64,000 nucleotides of DNA from Oscillospiraceae bacterium (GTDB taxonomy: Bacteria; Bacillota; Clostridia; Oscillospirales; Ruminococcaceae), in the NCBI GenBank assembly GCA_017427265.1, contig JAFRTG010000033.1, positions 124,001-188,000 of the forward strand, read 5' to 3'. Under the pieces are notes generated by a model, which saw only the letters and a program-made list of their open reading frames with translations, did not search any database and was not told the DNA's origin. Shown here one piece after another: positions 56,981 to 64,000 of the stretch; the first letter of the stretch is position 1; each line of letters starts with the position of its first letter. The translations under genes and the position numbers were made by a program.

Positions 56981-57018
56981 AACAGCAGGCTGTCATGCGG
57001 ACAGTCTGCTGTTTTTTT
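56981..57018 (+). terminator. Intrinsic terminator of ftsZ
   Basis: AACAGCAG-CTGTC pairs with GACAG-CTGCTGTT (one bulge) and runs into seven T residues. Confidence 0.9.
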
Positions 57019-57096
57019 GTCGATTGTTCCGGAAATCAAAATAGATATATGGTGAATCTGCACAAATAAATATCTAAGATTTCTACATTCCATGTC

Positions 57097-57125
57097 TTGC
57101 AAAATGTTTGAAAATATGGTATCAT
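57097..57125 (+). promoter_or_regulatory. Promoter for the DivIVA-like gene
   Basis: TTGCAA (57097-57102), 17-bp spacer, TATCAT (57120-57125) preceded by TGG, an extended -10. The leader is about 135 nt. Confidence 0.7.
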
Positions 57126-57266
57126 AATATATGGTACATAAGAGACGGTCTTATACGGTGAGTGATATTTTTCCGGCTGTGTCCGCGAACAGCCGCACAA
57201 AACACCGGCCGTTCTCTTGAAGCCTTGCACTATTTCATTTTTTTGCGGAGGATTGGAGCGTTACTT

Positions 57267-58700
57267 ATGGATCAGCCTAATGTTTTGAGAACAACAAAAA
57301 TCGGCGGCGGTTTTGTCAAAGAGGACGTTTTAGCTTATGTCGATGAACTGAATTCGCAGATCTATGCCCTGCAGGAGCAGGTCGATGAAATGAAGAAGAA
57401 AGCGGAATCAGGCGGCGGCATGGATGACGCAAAAGAGGCCGAATATGAGGCTGAGCTGTCCCGTCTCCGCGGCGAACTCGGTACAACAAAGAACCAGCTC
57501 CGTGCAGCACAGGATGAACTGAAAAACCGCCCGGTGATTGAAGGCGGTGAAGGCGGTATCCCGGTTGCTGAGTTCGAGGCTGCCAGACAGGAAGCAACGG
57601 ACGCACGTGCTGATCTCGCATCCGCACAGGCAGAACTCGAAATGGCGCGTGAAGAGCAGAATGAGCTGAACAATAAAATTACAGAACTGGAAAGCAGACT
57701 GACTACGCTGAATGAGGACAATGAATCGCTGCGTCAGGATCTTGCCAATGCTGCGGCACAGGCACTCTCCGGCGGATCATCGGATGAAGAAGTCGCTGCA
57801 CAGATTGCTGCCCTGCAGGAGCAGGCTGCACAGGCTGAGGCCGAGGCTGCTTCGCTTCGCTCTGAGCTTGATGCGAAGATCGCAATGCTTTCTGAGTCTG
57901 AAGGCCTTTCCAGTGAAGCGGATCTGCAGAAAATTGCTGAATATGAGGCGATGCTCGCTGAGCAGACAACGGCTATGGCCGATAAGGATCGTGAGATTGA
58001 AAGCCTGCAGCAGCAGGTCGCTGATCTGAAGGAAAACAGCGCGGATTCCAGCTTCGATATGAGCGCATTGTTCATGGAAGCTCAGATGACCGCGAAGAAG
58101 GTCGCTTCTGAGGCCAGACGCGAAGCTGAAAAGCGCGTCAATGAGGCAAAGGCACAGGCTGAGGCAATCGTCAGCGAGGCAAATGCAACTGCTGAAAGTA
58201 CAGTATCTGCTGCAAATCAGCAGGCTGAGCAAACCATCGCAGATGCAAACAAGCAGGCTGATGAAACCATCAGCAATGCAAATGCTGAAGCGGAAAAGAA
58301 GCTCAATGATGCAGATGCCAAGGCGATCCAGACTGTCGCAGATGCTGAAGAATCCGTGCGTGCTTCTCTTGAGGATGCAGAGCGCAGAACCAAGACTACA
58401 ACCGAGACTGCAAGAACAGTCCGTGCACTGCTTCGCAGCGAGATCGACAGCGTTTCCAAAAAGTTCAACGAGATCTCTCTCGTTCTTGAAAATCTGTCCG
58501 GTCAGGCAGGCAGCCGCCTGAATGAGGCGAAGAATGTGATCGCTGATGCGCGGAATACCGTCGGTGATGACGACAGCGTTCCGAGCTTCGAGAGCTTTGA
58601 TGAGGTTGCTTCCAAGGCGTTTGAAAAGGTCGGTAAGACTGATTTCAATTTTGACGATCTTGCGGAGAGCGCCGGCGAAAACGGAAACGGCTGGAACTGA
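57267..58700 (+). CDS. DivIVA-like coiled-coil protein
   Basis: A 477-residue protein. The N-terminus, GGFVKEDVLAYVDELNSQIYALQEQ, resembles the DivIVA/GpsB membrane-binding start. After it come several hundred residues of coiled coil rich in Ala, Glu and Gln. A segment near residues 280-390 repeats A-x-x-x-A-E-K/Q-x-I-x-x-A patterns reminiscent of ATP synthase b-type helices. The C-terminus is acidic and unstructured. DivIVA proteins mark poles and septa and recruit partners. The ATG at 57267 (MDQPNVLR) follows GCGGAGGATTGGAG; the longer ORF is rejected. Position after ftsZ fits a division or polarity role. Confidence 0.78.
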   Translation: MDQPNVLRTTKIGGGFVKEDVLAYVDELNSQIYALQEQVDEMKKKAESGGGMDDAKEAEYEAELSRLRGELGTTKNQLRAAQDELKNRPVIEGGEGGIPVAEFEAARQEATDARADLASAQAELEMAREEQNELNNKITELESRLTTLNEDNESLRQDLANAAAQALSGGSSDEEVAAQIAALQEQAAQAEAEAASLRSELDAKIAMLSESEGLSSEADLQKIAEYEAMLAEQTTAMADKDREIESLQQQVADLKENSADSSFDMSALFMEAQMTAKKVASEARREAEKRVNEAKAQAEAIVSEANATAESTVSAANQQAEQTIADANKQADETISNANAEAEKKLNDADAKAIQTVADAEESVRASLEDAERRTKTTTETARTVRALLRSEIDSVSKKFNEISLVLENLSGQAGSRLNEAKNVIADARNTVGDDDSVPSFESFDEVASKAFEKVGKTDFNFDDLAESAGENGNGWN

Positions 58701-58706
58701 TTTTTC

Positions 58707-59264
58707 ATGGAATATCATTGTAATGTATCCGAACTGCCGGCACTGGTGCGTGAGCAGCAGGCTCTGCACGCCGGCGACCGGGTGATTCTTTCCGGTACGG
58801 TTTATACCTCGCGGGATGCTGCGCATAAGCGCATTACGGCTGCGATGAAAGACGGTGACGCGCTGCCGTTCCCCATGCAGGATGCCGTCATTTACTACGC
58901 GGGACCGACTGCCGCGCCGCCCGGACGTCCCATTGGTGCGTGCGGTCCTACGACTTCCAGCAGAATGGATCCCTATGCGCCGATGCTTCTCGATGCCGGT
59001 CTGCTTGCCATGATCGGAAAAGGAGAGCGCTCGCAGGCCGTCTGCGATGCGATCGAGCGCAATCATGCTGTATATTTTTGTGCGGTCGGCGGTGCCGGTG
59101 CGCTCGCCGCTGCACATATTACCAAATGTGAGGTCATCGCATATGACGACCTTGGCTGTGAATCGGTCAAACGGCTGGAATTTACGGATTTTCCGCTGCT
59201 TGTTACCATTGACTCGCACGGCGGAAATCTGTTCCGTGACGGCAGAGCAGATTATGCCGGCTGA
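58707..59264 (+). CDS. Fe-S hydro-lyase beta subunit (fumarase/tartrate dehydratase C-terminal type), orphan
   Basis: A 185-residue protein matching the C-terminal half of class I fumarases: LHAGDRVILSGTVYTSRDAAHKR, YYAGPTAAPPGRPIGACGPTTSSRMD and MIGKG. AVYFCAVGGAGALAA and EFTDFPLLVTIDSHGGNLF follow. In two-subunit enzymes this beta chain works with an Fe-S alpha subunit, which is not encoded beside it here. It lies 6 bp after the DivIVA-like gene and so is probably co-transcribed with it, an odd pairing. It converts fumarate or a similar hydroxy acid if an alpha partner exists elsewhere. Confidence 0.92.
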   Translation: MEYHCNVSELPALVREQQALHAGDRVILSGTVYTSRDAAHKRITAAMKDGDALPFPMQDAVIYYAGPTAAPPGRPIGACGPTTSSRMDPYAPMLLDAGLLAMIGKGERSQAVCDAIERNHAVYFCAVGGAGALAAAHITKCEVIAYDDLGCESVKRLEFTDFPLLVTIDSHGGNLFRDGRADYAG

Positions 59265-59333
59265 CCCGAAATTTGGCTCAAATGCCAAAACAAATTGTTG
59301 AAAGCTGTTGATTTTGCCGGTTTTATGGCGAGT

Positions 59334-59342
59334 TGTGGAAAA
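59334..59342. promoter_or_regulatory. DnaA-box-like site before the sigma factor gene
   Basis: TGTGGAAAA differs from the DnaA box complement TGTGGATAA by one base and ends 5 bp before the -35. GTTGAAAG and GTTGATTTTG lie just upstream, echoing the repeat unit before ftsQ. Confidence 0.4.
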
Positions 59343-59346
59343 CTGC

Positions 59347-59375
59347 TTGACAAACAAACAACTTTCGGTTATGAT
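59347..59375 (+). promoter_or_regulatory. Promoter for the SigH-like gene
   Basis: TTGACA (59347-59352), 17-bp spacer, TATGAT (59370-59375). The start codon is about 100 bp downstream. Confidence 0.75.
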
Positions 59376-59476
59376 GATATCAGGTCATATTCCGGATGCC
59401 TGCGGTTCTGAGCAGACTACGGATTTGACGGTACGGTATACGGTTACAGTGTCTGTCCGGCGTGAGGAGGCTCAGC

Positions 59477-60112
59477 ATGAACGGGCTCTCTCTTGAATCG
59501 CTTCGCGGGATGCCGGATGAAGCATTGGTTTCGGCCTGCGCGGATCAGCCCCAGGCATTTGAGGTTCTGCTTGAGCGTTATCGCTCTGCAGTGGTTCGCA
59601 TGGCGGCCGGTTTTGCCTCCAATGCGGCCGATGCTGAGGATTATGCGCAGGAGGGAATGCTCGGATTGCTTGCTGCAGTCACTGCGTATTCTCAGGAACA
59701 TTCTGCCGGTTTCCGTACCTTTGCGGCTGTCTGTATCCGGAACAGGATGCGGAATATTTCAAAAAAAGAACAGACTGACAAGCGGACAGGCGGGTTTCTG
59801 CCGGATATTTCTCTGGATGATCCGGAGAATCCGACGGCTGAGATGCTCGCAGACAGTGCGGAAACACCCGAAGAGATCGTGCTCGAAAAGGAGCATGTTT
59901 CGGAGCTGTATGCACAGGTCGCGGATGTCCTCAGCAAGCAGGAACGTGAGATTTTCTGGCTGTCTGTCAGCGGTGCTTCTTATGACGAAATTGCCGGCCG
60001 CCTGCAGATCTCTGCAAAGAGCGTCGATAACGCTATTCAGCGTGCAAGACGCAAACTCCGTGCCGTATGGAGTAAAACGGATACGGCTGCGGATTCTCCG
60101 GCAGAACACTGA
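59477..60112 (+). CDS. Sigma-70 family RNA polymerase sigma factor, SigH-like
   Basis: A 211-residue group 3 sigma factor. Region 2 is at DAEDYAQEGMLGLLAAVTAYSQEHSAGFRTFAAVCIRNRM (-10 recognition and core binding). Region 4 is the helix-turn-helix SYDEIAGRLQISAKSVDNAIQRARRKL near the C-terminus. The pattern SVDNAIQRARRKL is close to Spo0H/SigH of Bacillus. No region 1 or 3 is present. The ATG at 59477 follows GAGGAGG. SigH in relatives drives transition-state and early sporulation genes; whether this organism sporulates is not shown by the window. Confidence 0.88.
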   Translation: MNGLSLESLRGMPDEALVSACADQPQAFEVLLERYRSAVVRMAAGFASNAADAEDYAQEGMLGLLAAVTAYSQEHSAGFRTFAAVCIRNRMRNISKKEQTDKRTGGFLPDISLDDPENPTAEMLADSAETPEEIVLEKEHVSELYAQVADVLSKQEREIFWLSVSGASYDEIAGRLQISAKSVDNAIQRARRKLRAVWSKTDTAADSPAEH

Positions 60113-60330
60113 GAACCGCCCGATGCAGTCCGGCTAGACTGTCCCTGATTCAGAAGGCGGGGTAAGATCCTTCACAATTCGATGACCCGGCTGCATTTCT
60201 TCCAACGCGTGCAAATTATTTCACCTGCAACCCGATTCGCTTCAGGGCTTTGCCCGCAGGCGATACATGTGCAACAGTGGTGGCGTGAATTCCGTCGAGG
60301 TCCAAATTTCAAGAATCGAGGAAAATTCAA

Positions 60331-60609
60331 ATGTTCGAAGACAGAACCTTAGTATGCAATGAGTGCGGACAGGAGTTCGTGTTCACCGCCGGCGAGCAGG
60401 AGTTTTATGCTGAAAAGGGCTTTGCAAATGATCCGAAGAAGTGCAAGGCTTGCCGCGATGCAAGAAAGAACGCAGGAAAGACTGAGCGCGAGTATTTCAC
60501 TGCTACATGTGCAAGCTGCGGAAAGGAAGCACAGGTTCCGTTCCGTCCGCGTGAGGATCGCCCGGTCTATTGCAGCGAGTGCTATGCACAGCTCAAGAAC
60601 CAGCAGTAA
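60331..60609 (+). CDS. Zinc-ribbon protein with two CxxC pairs per half
   Basis: A 92-residue protein with tandem treble-clef/zinc-ribbon sites: CNECGQEF and CKACRDARK in the first half, CASCGKEAQVPFRP and CSECYAQLK in the second. These eight cysteines should bind two zinc ions. It matches the small CxxC zinc-ribbon proteins common in Firmicutes, often cold- or growth-associated, with no defined role. The 218 bases before it contain no gene or clear promoter I can support. CGAGGAAAA precedes the ATG. A terminator follows. Confidence 0.85.
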   Translation: MFEDRTLVCNECGQEFVFTAGEQEFYAEKGFANDPKKCKACRDARKNAGKTEREYFTATCASCGKEAQVPFRPREDRPVYCSECYAQLKNQQ

Positions 60610-60619
60610 TTGAAAACCG

Positions 60620-60652
60620 AAGGGCGCGGTGCATACTGCGCCCTTGTTTTTT
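60620..60652 (+). terminator. Intrinsic terminator after the zinc-ribbon gene
   Basis: AAGGGCGC and GCGCCCTT pair around an asymmetric loop and lead into GTTTTTT. Confidence 0.85.
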
Positions 60653-60670
60653 CTGGAAAGGATTATGAAA

Positions 60671-60868
60671 ATGGAAATTACAAAGGATACTTTGATCGGT
60701 GATATCCTTGATGCAGCACCGGATACTGCGCCCTTCTTCCTTGAGATGGGAATGCATTGTCTCGGCTGCCCCGCATCGCGCGGAGAGACGATCGAAGAAG
60801 CGTGCATGGTGCACGGTGTCAGCGCAGATGAACTTGTTGAAAAGCTGAATGCAAGTCTCGCTGAATGA
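60671..60868 (+). CDS. DUF1858 (hybrid-cluster-associated redox disulfide) protein
   Basis: A 65-residue protein with ITKDTLIGDILDAAPDTAPFFLEMGMHCLGCPAS and then TIEEACMVHG, matching the DUF1858 family. CLGC forms a CxxC redox or metal site. Members are often encoded near hybrid cluster proteins or occur alone in anaerobes; the exact role is not known. The ATG at 60671 is 8 bases after GAAAGGA; the ATG at 60665 is too close to it. Length is normal for the family. Confidence 0.9.
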   Translation: MEITKDTLIGDILDAAPDTAPFFLEMGMHCLGCPASRGETIEEACMVHGVSADELVEKLNASLAE

Positions 60869-60877
60869 AAATATATT

Positions 60878-60908
60878 GCCGCCGGGGAGGCTCGGCGGCT
60901 TTCGTTTT
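60878..60908 (+). terminator. Terminator after the DUF1858 gene
   Basis: GCCGCC and GGCGGC pair around GGGGAGGCTC, followed by TTTCGTTTT. A moderate T-tract. Confidence 0.7.
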
Positions 60909-60943
60909 GAGCACGTACCCACAGAGAGCAAAAGGAGATAACC

Positions 60944-62113
60944 ATGAACCGCAAGGAACTCAATGAGATCCGGAATCATTTTAATCCGGAAGCAAAGTAT
61001 TTCACGATGGACAGAGTGCTGACAGCCTTTGTGGACAGTCAGCGGAACGTGCGCGGCGTATGCCTGCGGAATGCCGGCAGTATTCCGGCGCCTGAAAGCC
61101 AGATTCTGTTTGACACGATGAAGAAGGTTCTGAACGTGAACCTCGGCAAGCAGAGCTCTGAGCTGCCGTTCCGGAATCATGCGTACAGCGATGACGGCGC
61201 GCAGACCTTTCTGACGGCTGTGCTGAATTCCGAATTGAAACAGGAGGATATTGCGCTGCAGTTTCTGGGCAAGCTGGCGGAGACTGTCGATTCCGACGCG
61301 CCCTACGCGGTGCTGATGGCGTATTGTCAGTATAATCCGCCGCGCAAAAACAAAATGGATGAACTGGAGACGGATTTCACCGATCAGGTGTTCCGTTATC
61401 TGGTTGCTGCGCTCTGCCCGATCGCCAAAACAGAGGGTACACTGGTCTACAATCAGTTTGACGATGAGATTCTGCGGCAGGAGAATCCGAATGCGGTCAT
61501 CAGCAAGGCGCCGGCAGACGGCTTCTTCTTCCCGGTCTTTTCTGACCGTGCGACCGATGTGCACCATGTGCTCTATTATACCAAGACGCCGAATTCTCCG
61601 AACGAAAAGCTCGTAGATGCGTTCCTTGAATGCGATGTTGAGACGACCGTCGAGGAGGATCAGGCTGATATGAAGCAGGTGCTCGGCACGCTGCTCGGCG
61701 ATGATCTGACCTATGAGACGGTTACGACGGTCAACGAAAAACTCAATGAGATTGTTGCGAAAAACAAGACCGACGACGCGCCGACAGAGGTGACCGGACG
61801 CATCCTGCACCGGATGCTCGCGGAGGCAGGTGTTCCGGAGGAAAAGCTCGCTGATACGGAAAAGGTCTTTTCAGAGCATGTCGAATCGACGCTGAAGCCG
61901 GAACGTCTCGTCGCGTCCAAAACGGTCATCAAAACGCCGGAGATCGTCGTGAATGTGAAGAATTCCGCGAAGGATAAGGTTCGCCTTGACAAGATCAACG
62001 GGCGGCACTGTATGGTGATTGAGCTTGATGAGGCCCTGATCGAGGTCAACGGCTATGACCTGAAGGTGCCGGGTGTGCTCGATCCCGATACGCAGACACC
62101 GTGGCAGGAATAA
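60944..62113 (+). CDS. DUF4317 family protein
   Basis: A 389-residue cytoplasmic protein with the DUF4317 layout: MNRKELNEIRNHFNPEAKYFTMDRVLTAFVD at the start, VLMAYCQYNPPRKNKMDE in the middle (a conserved region of the family), and a C-terminal domain ending in VNGYDLKVPGV. The family is common in Clostridia and has no known function. No signal, membrane helix or catalytic motif is obvious. AAAGGAGAT precedes the ATG. Confidence 0.85.
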   Translation: MNRKELNEIRNHFNPEAKYFTMDRVLTAFVDSQRNVRGVCLRNAGSIPAPESQILFDTMKKVLNVNLGKQSSELPFRNHAYSDDGAQTFLTAVLNSELKQEDIALQFLGKLAETVDSDAPYAVLMAYCQYNPPRKNKMDELETDFTDQVFRYLVAALCPIAKTEGTLVYNQFDDEILRQENPNAVISKAPADGFFFPVFSDRATDVHHVLYYTKTPNSPNEKLVDAFLECDVETTVEEDQADMKQVLGTLLGDDLTYETVTTVNEKLNEIVAKNKTDDAPTEVTGRILHRMLAEAGVPEEKLADTEKVFSEHVESTLKPERLVASKTVIKTPEIVVNVKNSAKDKVRLDKINGRHCMVIELDEALIEVNGYDLKVPGVLDPDTQTPWQE

Positions 62114-62181
62114 TCGGAATATCTTGCGCTGACATCCGTGCGGGGAAACGGCTCAGGCTGTTTCTCCGCGGGAGAGTTGGC

Positions 62182-62210
62182 TTGACAATTTTCTTTGGAT
62201 ATGCTATAAT
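62182..62210 (+). promoter_or_regulatory. Perfect consensus promoter upstream of the tRNA-Leu region
   Basis: TTGACA (62182-62187), 17-bp spacer, TATAAT (62205-62210). It lies 74 bp before the broken tRNA-Leu and has no other gene to serve before it. Confidence 0.88.
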
Positions 62211-62283
62211 AACAAATGTACTGCTGCGCAGAAACGGTCGCAGCGTTTACGAAAACGGACACCGTTCTGATGTCACAAAATAT

Positions 62284-62325
62284 GCCGCTGTGGTGGAATC
62301 GGCAGACACAAGAGACTTAAAATCC
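62284..62325 (+). pseudogene. 5' fragment of a tRNA-Leu(UAA), broken at the anticodon
   Basis: GCCGCTG acceptor strand, D-arm GTGGAATCGGCAGA and the anticodon loop CTTAAAA match tRNA-Leu(UAA). The 3' strand of the anticodon stem reads TCCTC where AGAGA would need TCTCT. No T-arm with a matching CAGCGGC acceptor strand follows. The gene is therefore interrupted at or just after the anticodon loop. Confidence 0.75.
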
Positions 62326-62420
62326 TCAGAGGGGTTTGAGCCATAAGATTTTGTCTGTTCTCGCTTCAGCAATCTCAAATGCCGTAGTTACGGCACTTTG
62401 ATTTGATTTTGTGAACTTTC

Positions 62421-62471
62421 TGGTAGAAAAGTTTTTCGTGTTAGTGAGCTTTTCTACCAAGAGTTCTACCA
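62421..62471. repeat. Three TTCTACCA octamers, possible integrase arm sites
   Basis: TTCTACCA occurs at 62452-62459 and 62464-62471 and inverted at 62421-62428. The first and second also form an 11-bp-arm inverted repeat TGGTAGAAAAG/CTTTTCTACCA. Such clusters beside an integrase gene resemble arm-type binding sites. Confidence 0.5.
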
Positions 62472-62579
62472 AAATCCCGCTTTTCCCTTTATTTCCTTCG
62501 GGTTTGGTCTTGCCACAAAAGAATTTTTTCCCATGTGCCAAGTGACTTGCTTTACTCGATTGATAAAAATTTTTCCAAT

Positions 62580-62666
62580 GCCGCCGTGGCGGAATAGGCA
62601 GACGCAGCGGACTTAAAATCCGCTTCCGGATACGGAGTACCGGTTCAAGTCCGGTCGGCGGCACCA
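62580..62666 (+). tRNA. tRNA-Leu (anticodon UAA), intact with encoded CCA
   Basis: GCCGCCG pairs with CGGCGGC, with D-arm GGAATAGGCAGAC. The anticodon stem GCGGA/TCCGC has loop CTTAAAA, giving UAA. A long class II variable arm is followed by the T-arm CCGGTTCAAGTCCGG, discriminator A and genomic CCA at 62664-62666. All arms pair well. No strong promoter sits directly before it. Confidence 0.96.
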
Positions 62667-62705
62667 AAATCGCAAGCTTTCAGTTTGAGGGCTTGCGATT
62701 TTTTT
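62667..62705. terminator. Terminator shared by tRNA-Leu and the integrase gene
   Basis: AAATCGCAAGC and GCTTGCGATTT form an 11-bp stem followed by TTTTT on the plus strand, immediately after the tRNA CCA. The integrase stop codon lies in the loop, so the convergent genes end within one structure. Confidence 0.85.
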
Positions 62706-63978
62706 CGTCCTCATTATCCTTATCCTGCTTATCCTTTGTACTCTCTCCGCCAAAGACCTCAGCGATCATTGCTGCCGATTCCTCTTTAGAACGAGGATCA
62801 AGATGACTATAATAATTCGCTGTAACATTAAAAGTAGAATGTCCCAGCCAATCCTGGATAGCCTTCATCGACGCACCCTTCGCAAGCAACAGGCTTGCAC
62901 AGGAGTGTCTGAGGTCATGGAAACGGAGTTTCTTCAGCTTATTCCTACTGATTACACGTTTGAAGTGATCTGTTACGAAGTTCGGGGTAATGAGCTTACC
63001 GAAGTTGTCTCTGCACACAAAGCCGTCATACTCCCTGTCGAAATCCTTACCGAGCAGTTTGGAGTAATGCTCCTCAAGGATTTTTCTCTCCCTGAGCATA
63101 TCCTCGATGTGCGGAATCAACGGAAAGGTTCTCTCACTCGCTTTGGTTTTAAGCTCGTTATCGACTCTGATGACCTCTGTACCCGTACCATAGGTGCTTG
63201 ACACTTTACGGCGAACCGTGATCGTTTTGGCATCAAAGTCTACAGAATCCCACTTCAAGCCGATGATCTCACTCTTACGGAGTCCGTAATATGCGGCAAT
63301 ATGTACGACCAGTTCGATTCTGTCGCCTTTGAACACTTCAAAAAGCTCGTCAAGCTCCTCTTTGGTGTAAAAGTTCGCTTCAAATTTCTTGATCTTTGGC
63401 AAATCAACTTTGTCTGCTACGTTGATGTTCAACAAGTCCATCTTCACAGCATATTTGAGTGCCTTATGGATATTTGCGTGATAGTGCTTGACCGTATTGC
63501 CAGACATTCCGCTGTTAAACTTCTCGTTGTAGAACTCCTGAAGCTGTAATGCGGTCAGATCTCTGAGAAGAAGATGCGGGTAGTGTTCGTCGAAATAGGC
63601 TTTGATTCTGTTGACTACGCCCTTATAGCCTACATAGCTGTTGAAAGCGATGCTCGGCTTTGCGGCTTCAAGCCATTTCAGAAGAAAATCACCGAATTCA
63701 AGATCAGTAGTACCGTTGGGAGTTGCGGAGAGAACCGCAGCACTCGGTTCGACCTTTTCTTCGACTTTCGTTACGCTGCCGGTGAGGAATTCCTCGTAGA
63801 ACTTTGCAACGATCTCCTTCGTCTTGGCTTTCAGTGCTTTATCGGAACAGCCCACAGATAACTCTGTGGCAACCCACTTTTTCTTCCTTTTGCCTGCGTC
63901 ATCCTTATAATCAAAAACGACGTAGTACTTATTGTTCTTATCATAAACATTATGCTTAAACGGCAGACCTGCTTTCAT
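62680..63978 (-). CDS. Tyrosine-type site-specific integrase
   Basis: A 432-residue phage-type recombinase. It has an N-terminal arm-binding region (1-75), a SAM-like core-binding domain (~95-195) and the catalytic domain. The conserved residues are R in YYGLRKSEI (R234), H and R in FHDLRHSCASLL (H354, R357), H in WLGHS (H380) and the nucleophile in ANYYSHLD (Y390). AAGGAGG precedes the ATG. The base composition is more AT-rich than the chromosome around it. Its position and direction against tRNA-Leu indicate it integrated the element there. Confidence 0.96.
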   Translation of the reverse strand: MKAGLPFKHNVYDKNNKYYVVFDYKDDAGKRKKKWVATELSVGCSDKALKAKTKEIVAKFYEEFLTGSVTKVEEKVEPSAAVLSATPNGTTDLEFGDFLLKWLEAAKPSIAFNSYVGYKGVVNRIKAYFDEHYPHLLLRDLTALQLQEFYNEKFNSGMSGNTVKHYHANIHKALKYAVKMDLLNINVADKVDLPKIKKFEANFYTKEELDELFEVFKGDRIELVVHIAAYYGLRKSEIIGLKWDSVDFDAKTITVRRKVSSTYGTGTEVIRVDNELKTKASERTFPLIPHIEDMLRERKILEEHYSKLLGKDFDREYDGFVCRDNFGKLITPNFVTDHFKRVISRNKLKKLRFHDLRHSCASLLLAKGASMKAIQDWLGHSTFNVTANYYSHLDPRSKEESAAMIAEVFGGESTKDKQDKDNEDEKNRKPSN

Positions 63979-64000
63979 ATCATTTCCTCCTTGTGTTGAA

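Larger units (their letters stand above)
62326..64000. mobile_element. Left end of an integrated element at tRNA-Leu, continuing past the window
   Basis: Base composition drops sharply after the tRNA fragment. The stretch holds repeated TTCTACCA octamers, an intact tRNA-Leu(UAA) and a tyrosine integrase gene reading toward the tRNA. This is the usual arrangement at the end of a prophage or integrative conjugative element. The exact left boundary (62325 or the 3' end of the intact tRNA near 62663) is not resolved, and cargo lies off the right edge. Confidence 0.6.

Noticed and set aside
60113..60330. Small structured RNA before the zinc-ribbon gene
   Set aside because: The gap lacks motifs of 6S, SRP, tmRNA or RNase P RNA and has no convincing promoter, so nothing is called.
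62326..62667. 113-codon minus-strand frame starting MVPPTGLEPVL
   Set aside because: The start is the reverse complement of the tRNA-Leu gene, a well-known annotation artefact.

Overview
The window reads as a chromosomal segment of a Gram-positive anaerobe of the Clostridia, most likely a Ruminococcus-like member of the Oscillospirales. This rests on gene content rather than any search: PolC-type DNA polymerase III, a SigH-like sigma factor, a DivIVA-like protein, a PASTA-containing transpeptidase, the MEP isoprenoid pathway, a short-form HisG with HisZ, a SAM-I riboswitch in front of metK, and strong AGGAGG ribosome binding sites throughout. Coding density is high, genes are arranged in long co-directional blocks, and most of the window is moderately GC-rich.

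Layout. (1) 1-10.7 kb, plus strand: 3' end of rnhB, yraN, an AT-rich orphan gene, thrC and a phosphoesterase, then the proteostasis block tig-clpP-clpX-lon followed by engB. (2) 10.7-14.9 kb, minus strand: a secreted leucine-rich-repeat/transglutaminase-like protein and nadB-nadC. (3) 15.1-20.5 kb, plus strand: hisI-hisE, two uncharacterised proteins, an MBL-fold hydrolase, a GNAT acetyltransferase and ligA. (4) 20.7-26.7 kb, minus strand: metK under a SAM-I riboswitch and the hisZ-hisG-hisD-hisC operon, whose leader carries a duplicated copy of the hisZ translation start. (5) 26.8-40.9 kb, minus strand: the classic pyrH-frr-uppS-cdsA-dxr-(CPBP protease)-rseP-(two membrane proteins)-ispG-polC operon and a trailing hypothetical gene. 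(6) 40.9-41.9 kb: a roughly 1-kb divergent intergenic region with a large inverted repeat, a 20-bp palindrome and a structured leader ahead of mraZ. (7) 41.9-59.3 kb, plus strand: the division and cell wall cluster mraZ-rsmH-ftsL-like-PASTA PBP-murE-mraY-ftsW-Nudix-murG-murA-ftsQ-ftsZ, then a DivIVA-like gene and an orphan fumarase beta subunit. murF, murD, murB and murC are absent. (8) 59.4-62.1 kb: sigH-like gene, a zinc ribbon, a DUF1858 protein and a DUF4317 protein. (9) 62.2-64 kb: a consensus promoter feeding a broken tRNA-Leu, a short AT-rich stretch with repeated octamers, an intact tRNA-Leu(UAA) and a tyrosine integrase. This looks like one end of an integrated element that continues past the window.

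Functional logic. Most of the window is housekeeping: protein folding and degradation, histidine, NAD, threonine and SAM synthesis, isoprenoid and phospholipid synthesis that supplies the undecaprenyl carrier (uppS, dxr, ispG, cdsA), and the peptidoglycan and divisome machinery that uses it. No clear new defence or biosynthetic system was found. The strongest unusual signals are the tRNA-Leu/integrase junction at the right edge, the duplicated hisZ start that creates a coupled upstream ORF, DnaA-box-like repeats in front of ftsQ and the sigH-like gene, the structured mraZ leader, and a pair of uncharacterised membrane proteins sharing a YLPDG module inside the pyrH-polC operon.
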